Below, in pieces: positions 12,409 to 15,667 of a stretch of DNA of 15,667 nucleotides. The notes under the pieces are model-generated. The model searched no databases. It was given only the letters and a program-made list of their open reading frames with translations, and was not told where the DNA came from. Each line of letters starts with the position of its first letter. Within the stretch, counting starts at the first letter, position 1. The DNA lies in contig DCHO01000009.1 in NCBI GenBank assembly GCA_002315655.1, positions 22,761 through 38,427 on the forward strand. The letters run 5' to 3'. Both the position numbers and the translations under genes were made by a program. The DNA is from Christensenella sp. UBA1750. GTDB lineage: Bacteria > Bacillota > Clostridia > Christensenellales > UBA1750.

Positions 12409-14205
12409 ATGCCAGGACCCGGCGGACACGGCCCCATGGGGCCTATGGAAAAGGTGCGTGCCAAGGATGCAAAGGGCACGCTGAAACGGCTTCTTAAATA
12501 CATTTCCAAGGAAATGACGCTGCTCATTGTGGTGTGTGTGATGTGCGTGCTTGCCGCGCTCATCAACGTAGCGCTGCCGCGCATTGCGGGCGTTGCCATT
12601 GACGATTACATCGCCGTGGGCAACCTGCGTGGGCTTGCGATTCTCGTTGCGATCGGGCTGGTCATCTACTGCGTTTCCGCGCTGTTCTCCTATCTGCAGA
12701 ACCGCGGCATGGTGCGCATTGCCCAGAGAACCTCCTACAAGCTGCGCAAAGAGCTGTTCGGAGCGGTCTCCGAGCTGCCGCTTTCGTATTTCGACTCCCA
12801 TCCCACAGGCGATATGATGTCCCGCCTGACCAACGACGTGGACAATATCTCCAACACCCTGTCCCAGTCCGTGACCCAGCTCTTTTCGGGCATCATTTCC
12901 GTTGTCGGTACGGCGGTGGCCATGCTGCTGCTCTCGCCGCTGCTGACCTTGTTCTCCCTCATCACCATTCCGCTGATGCTGCTGGTTACAAAGAAGATCG
13001 CGGGTCTCTCCCGCAAGTTCTACCGCGAACAGCAGAAGAATCTGGGCGAGCTCAACGGCTACATCGAGGAAATGGTCTCCGGGCAGAAGGTGATCAAGCT
13101 GTTCTCCCGCGAGGAGATCAACAAGGATACCTTCTCCGGCATCAACGAGCGTCTGCGCAAGAGCGGCTCCAAAGCCGAAATGATCGCCGGCTGCATGGGT
13201 CCGTTCATGAACATGATCAACAACGTGACCTACTTGATTGTTGCGGTTATGGGCGGTTTCCTCGTTATTAAAACCGGGCATCTCACCGTTGGCACGGTGT
13301 TCTCCTTCCTGCTCTACATGAACAACTTTGCCCGTCCCATCTCCCAGATTGCCAACATCTTCAACACCATTCAATCCGCCTTGGCCGGTGCCGAGCGCGT
13401 TTTCCAGCTCATGGACGAAAAGCCCGAAACCGATGCCGAAGGTGCAAAGGATGTGCAGCGCGTCGACGGCAATGTGGAGATCCGCGACGTGACCTTCTCC
13501 TATATTCCCGGAAAGGTCGTGCTCAAGCACGCCAACATCGAAGCGAAAAAGGGCGAACAGGTCGCCATCGTCGGTCCCACCGGCGCGGGCAAGACCACGA
13601 TTATCTCCCTGTTGACCCGCTTTTATGACAAGGATTCCGGCGAAATCCTCATCGACGGCAAGCCCATCGAGAGCATCACGCGCAACGCCCTGCGTGCGTC
13701 CATCGGCATGGTGCTGCAGGACACTTACCTGTTCTCCGAGACCGTGCGCGAGAACATCCGCTACGGCAGACCCGATGCCACCGACAAGGAAGTGGAGGAA
13801 GCCGCCCGCATGGCCAATGCCCATTCCTTCATCATCCATCTGCCGGAGGGCTATGACACCATCCTGACCGACAACGGCGGCAACATTTCGCAGGGACAGC
13901 GGCAGCTCATCGCCATCGCCCGTGCGATTCTGGCCGATCCCGATCTGCTGATTCTCGATGAAGCCACTTCCTCCATTGATACACGCACCGAGGTCAAGAT
14001 TCAGGAGGCCATGCTGCGGCTCATGGAGGGCAGAACCTCCTTCATCATCGCCCACCGCCTTTCCACCATCCGCAATGCGGACAAGATCCTCGTCATCAAC
14101 GCGGGCGAGGTCGTGGAACAGGGCACGCACAACGAGCTGCTGGCGAAGAACGGATTCTACGCCAATCTCTACAACATCCAGTTCAAATCCGGGCTCGCGC
14201 TGTAA
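12409..14205 (+). CDS. ABC exporter half-transporter, catalytically intact subunit
   Basis: 598 aa with a Gly/Pro/Met-rich N-terminal tail (1-13), six-helix membrane domain (about 30-330) and ATPase domain. Walker A is GPTGAGKT (389-396), Q-loop Gln437, Walker B LLILDEAT with catalytic Glu518, and switch His549 (IIAHR). Its signature is ISQGQ (493-497), not SGGQ; in the heterodimer it faces the partner's degenerate site, while the partner's SGGQ completes the site formed here. Thus one competent and one impaired site are predicted. The ATG follows the previous stop with no gap, and GAGGAGG lies inside the end of the upstream gene, so translation is probably coupled. Confidence 0.93.
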   Translation: MPGPGGHGPMGPMEKVRAKDAKGTLKRLLKYISKEMTLLIVVCVMCVLAALINVALPRIAGVAIDDYIAVGNLRGLAILVAIGLVIYCVSALFSYLQNRGMVRIAQRTSYKLRKELFGAVSELPLSYFDSHPTGDMMSRLTNDVDNISNTLSQSVTQLFSGIISVVGTAVAMLLLSPLLTLFSLITIPLMLLVTKKIAGLSRKFYREQQKNLGELNGYIEEMVSGQKVIKLFSREEINKDTFSGINERLRKSGSKAEMIAGCMGPFMNMINNVTYLIVAVMGGFLVIKTGHLTVGTVFSFLLYMNNFARPISQIANIFNTIQSALAGAERVFQLMDEKPETDAEGAKDVQRVDGNVEIRDVTFSYIPGKVVLKHANIEAKKGEQVAIVGPTGAGKTTIISLLTRFYDKDSGEILIDGKPIESITRNALRASIGMVLQDTYLFSETVRENIRYGRPDATDKEVEEAARMANAHSFIIHLPEGYDTILTDNGGNISQGQRQLIAIARAILADPDLLILDEATSSIDTRTEVKIQEAMLRLMEGRTSFIIAHRLSTIRNADKILVINAGEVVEQGTHNELLAKNGFYANLYNIQFKSGLAL

Positions 14206-14218
14206 AGCGGCATACGGA

Positions 14219-14264
14219 AAACACCCCTGCGCAGATTCAGATTGTGTTCTGCGTGGGGGTGTTT
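14219..14264. terminator. Bidirectional terminator between the ABC operon and dnaJ
   Basis: A 17-bp stem with two G-U pairs and a 12-nt loop (14219-14235 with 14248-14264). The flanking T-runs are short: TTT on the plus strand, TTTT on the minus strand. It sits between convergent genes and probably serves both. Confidence 0.75.
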
Positions 14265-14309
14265 CAATTTGGCCGGGAAGCCTGTTTCGGTATGTTTGGT
14301 GAGAAGGCA

Positions 14310-15476
14310 CTAATCTTTGAATTTCTCGAAGAAGTCCTTCACATTCTTGCGGAAGGAGTCGCCCTTCTGAACGCCCGATGCGTTGCCGCCCATGGCCTCG
14401 TCAAAGAGGCGGAGCGCCATGCGCTGCTTTTCGTTTAAGTGCTTGGGCACGTCCACAGTGAGGGTGACAAAGAGATCGCCGCGCTGGGAGGGCGAACGCA
14501 GGATGGGCACACCCTGACCACGGACGCGGATGGTGGTGCCGGTTTGGGTGCCCTCGGGGATGGTCTCCTTCACGGGCTCTTTCAAGGTCTCGATGGAAAG
14601 CTCGTTGCCCAAAGCGGCCTGGGCGAAGGAAATGTTCATGTCGGAATAGAGGTTCACGCCGTCGCGCTTGAACTTGCGGTGAGGACGGACGTTGACCGCG
14701 ACATAAAGGTCGCCCGCCTGACCGCCGCGGCGACCGGGCTCGCCCTCGCCGCGCAGGGTTAAGGCCTGGCCGTTGTCGATGCCCGCGGGCACGGTGACGG
14801 TGATGGTGCGCTGTCTTCTCACGGTGCCCTTGCCGCCGCACTTGCCGCAGGGGTCGGAGATGATCTTGCCGGTGCCGCCGCACTTGGAGCAGGGCGCGGA
14901 GGTGCGCATGGAGCCCAGCATGGTCTGCTGGACGCGGGTGACGGTGCCTGTGCCGTGGCAGGTGTCGCAGGTCTTGGGGCTGGTGCCGGGCTTTGCGCCG
15001 GTGCCTGAGCAGGTGTCGCAGTTTTCGTTGCGGGTGACGGTGATTTCCTTTTTGCAGCCGAAAACGGCTTCCTCAAAGGTCAGGGTCAGATTGTATCTGA
15101 TGTCGTCACCGGGCACGGGGCCGTTGCTCTGCCGCTGGGAACCGCCGCCGAAGCCGCCGAACCCGCCAAAGCCGCCGGAGCCGAAAATCGTCTCGAAAAT
15201 ATCGCCGAAACCGCCCTCGAATCCGCCACCATAGCCGCCTGCGCCGCCGGAAGCGGGGTCTTCAAAGCCGAACTGGTCGTACCGCGCTCTTCTCTGGTCG
15301 TCGGAAAGCACCTCGTATGCTTCGCCCACTTCCTTGAACGCTTCCTCGGCCTTCTTGTCGCCCGGGTTTAAGTCCGGGTGATATTTTTTCGCAAGACGGC
15401 GATAGGCGCTCTTGATCTCGTCCGCCGAAGCGCCGCGCTCCACGCCCAGCACCTCATAATAATCGCGTTTTGCCAA
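14310..15476 (-). CDS. dnaJ: Chaperone protein DnaJ (type I Hsp40)
   Basis: 388 aa of full type I length. The J domain (1-70) has the HPD motif at 33-35. A Gly/Phe-rich region (about 76-113) includes repeated FGG. Four CxxCxGxG zinc motifs follow (Cys153, 170, 196 and 210 as first cysteines), then two C-terminal substrate-binding domains. It stimulates the DnaK ATPase and presents unfolded clients. AAGGAGG lies ahead of the ATG at 15476. grpE and dnaK are not in the window; they would lie beyond the right edge if the usual order holds. No CIRCE element is seen in the 190 nt upstream. Confidence 0.97.
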   Translation of the reverse strand: MAKRDYYEVLGVERGASADEIKSAYRRLAKKYHPDLNPGDKKAEEAFKEVGEAYEVLSDDQRRARYDQFGFEDPASGGAGGYGGGFEGGFGDIFETIFGSGGFGGFGGFGGGSQRQSNGPVPGDDIRYNLTLTFEEAVFGCKKEITVTRNENCDTCSGTGAKPGTSPKTCDTCHGTGTVTRVQQTMLGSMRTSAPCSKCGGTGKIISDPCGKCGGKGTVRRQRTITVTVPAGIDNGQALTLRGEGEPGRRGGQAGDLYVAVNVRPHRKFKRDGVNLYSDMNISFAQAALGNELSIETLKEPVKETIPEGTQTGTTIRVRGQGVPILRSPSQRGDLFVTLTVDVPKHLNEKQRMALRLFDEAMGGNASGVQKGDSFRKNVKDFFEKFKD

Positions 15477-15499
15477 AGGTGTTTCCTCCTTAGGTGCAA

Positions 15500-15530
15500 A
15501 GGGAATGACGTGTGGTGTACGCCATTCCCT
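15500..15530. other. Hairpin in the dnaJ leader
   Basis: AGGGAATG (15500-15507) pairs with CATTCCCT (15523-15530), leaving a 15-nt loop. It lies about 25 nt upstream of the dnaJ start and could affect mRNA stability. It is not CIRCE-like. No clear sigma-A promoter was found for dnaJ within the window. Confidence 0.4.
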
Positions 15531-15562
15531 GCTGTTGCTCTATGTTTCTGTAGTGGGGAGCG

Positions 15563-15608
15563 CCCTCTTTGTCCCTGCGGGACAGCTCCCCCGCACGCAG
15601 GGGAGCCT
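15563..15608. repeat. Two-hairpin palindromic element, copy 5
   Basis: CCCTC, a first stem GTCCC-TGC-GGGAC (15571-15583), ACA, and a second stem GCTCCCC (15585-15591) with GGGGAGC (15600-15606), ending CCT. Same layout as copies 1-4. Confidence 0.7.
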
Positions 15609-15651
15609 GTATCGCTCCTACCGTTTTGATGTAGGCTGCCTCTTAGGGCAC

Positions 15652-15667
15652 CTGGAGGGCGAGCGTT
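15652..15667. repeat. Partial copy of the 6387 element at the window end
   Basis: The final 16 bases match 6387-6402 exactly; the window ends before the hairpin part could be seen. Confidence 0.5.

Noticed and set aside
11518..14310. 930-aa minus-strand open frame opposite the two ABC genes
   Set aside because: Low-complexity His/Gly/Asp-rich translation typical of antisense; both plus-strand genes have complete catalytic motifs.
15477..15667. CIRCE heat-shock operator upstream of dnaJ
   Set aside because: No TTAGCACTC/GAGTGCTAA pair is present; the inverted repeat there is AGGGAATG/CATTCCCT.

Overview
The window looks like a chromosomal segment of a gut-type Gram-positive Clostridia member, probably Oscillospiraceae-like. 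This is inferred from strong AGGAGG ribosome sites, near-consensus sigma-A promoters, a pyrophosphate-type phosphofructokinase, a heterodimeric ABC exporter with its own MarR regulator, a ToxN/CptN-type toxin, and many small palindromic intergenic elements. Most genes are G+C-rich. The toxN region is visibly A+T-rich: 4681-4740 has 22 G+C of 60, against 41 of 60 at 8281-8340. The taxonomic call rests on gene content only.

Layout. 1-441 is gene-free and packed with GC-rich palindromic repeats. 442-3201 (minus) is a two-gene operon, an alpha/beta hydrolase followed by a GH31 glycosidase, driven by a perfect-consensus promoter. 3324-3566 is an array of short hairpins joined by a conserved heptamer. 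3610-4524 (minus) is an aldo/keto reductase lying 21 nt behind a type III toxin gene, toxN (4546-5031). Upstream of toxN are a terminator, two 37-nt antitoxin RNA repeats, a leader hairpin and a promoter. Back to back with it, on the plus strand, is a barnase-like ribonuclease with a lipoprotein signal (5348-5986), overlapping or abutting its barstar inhibitor (5989-6258). Then come a PPi-type phosphofructokinase (6488-7729, minus) and, divergently, a glycerol-1-phosphate dehydrogenase (7884-9239). A repeat cluster and a small P-loop kinase (9479-10048) follow. A marR-ABC-ABC operon occupies 10189-14205, and dnaJ (14310-15476, minus) converges on it.

The most notable part is 4546-6258. Two unrelated ribonuclease toxins, one neutralised by an RNA (ToxN/ToxI) and one by a protein (barnase/barstar), are transcribed divergently from promoters whose -35 boxes lie 27 nt apart. 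The barnase carries a lipobox and a long acidic Pro/Thr linker, so it is predicted to be tethered outside the membrane, while ToxN acts in the cytoplasm. This looks like a compact defence or competition island set among metabolic genes.

The second theme is repeat architecture. Five copies of a two-hairpin element keep the same frame, but the first stem has a different sequence in each copy while staying base-paired. There is also a separate 23-nt GC palindrome in three exact copies, and the hairpin array, whose linker flips orientation near its middle.
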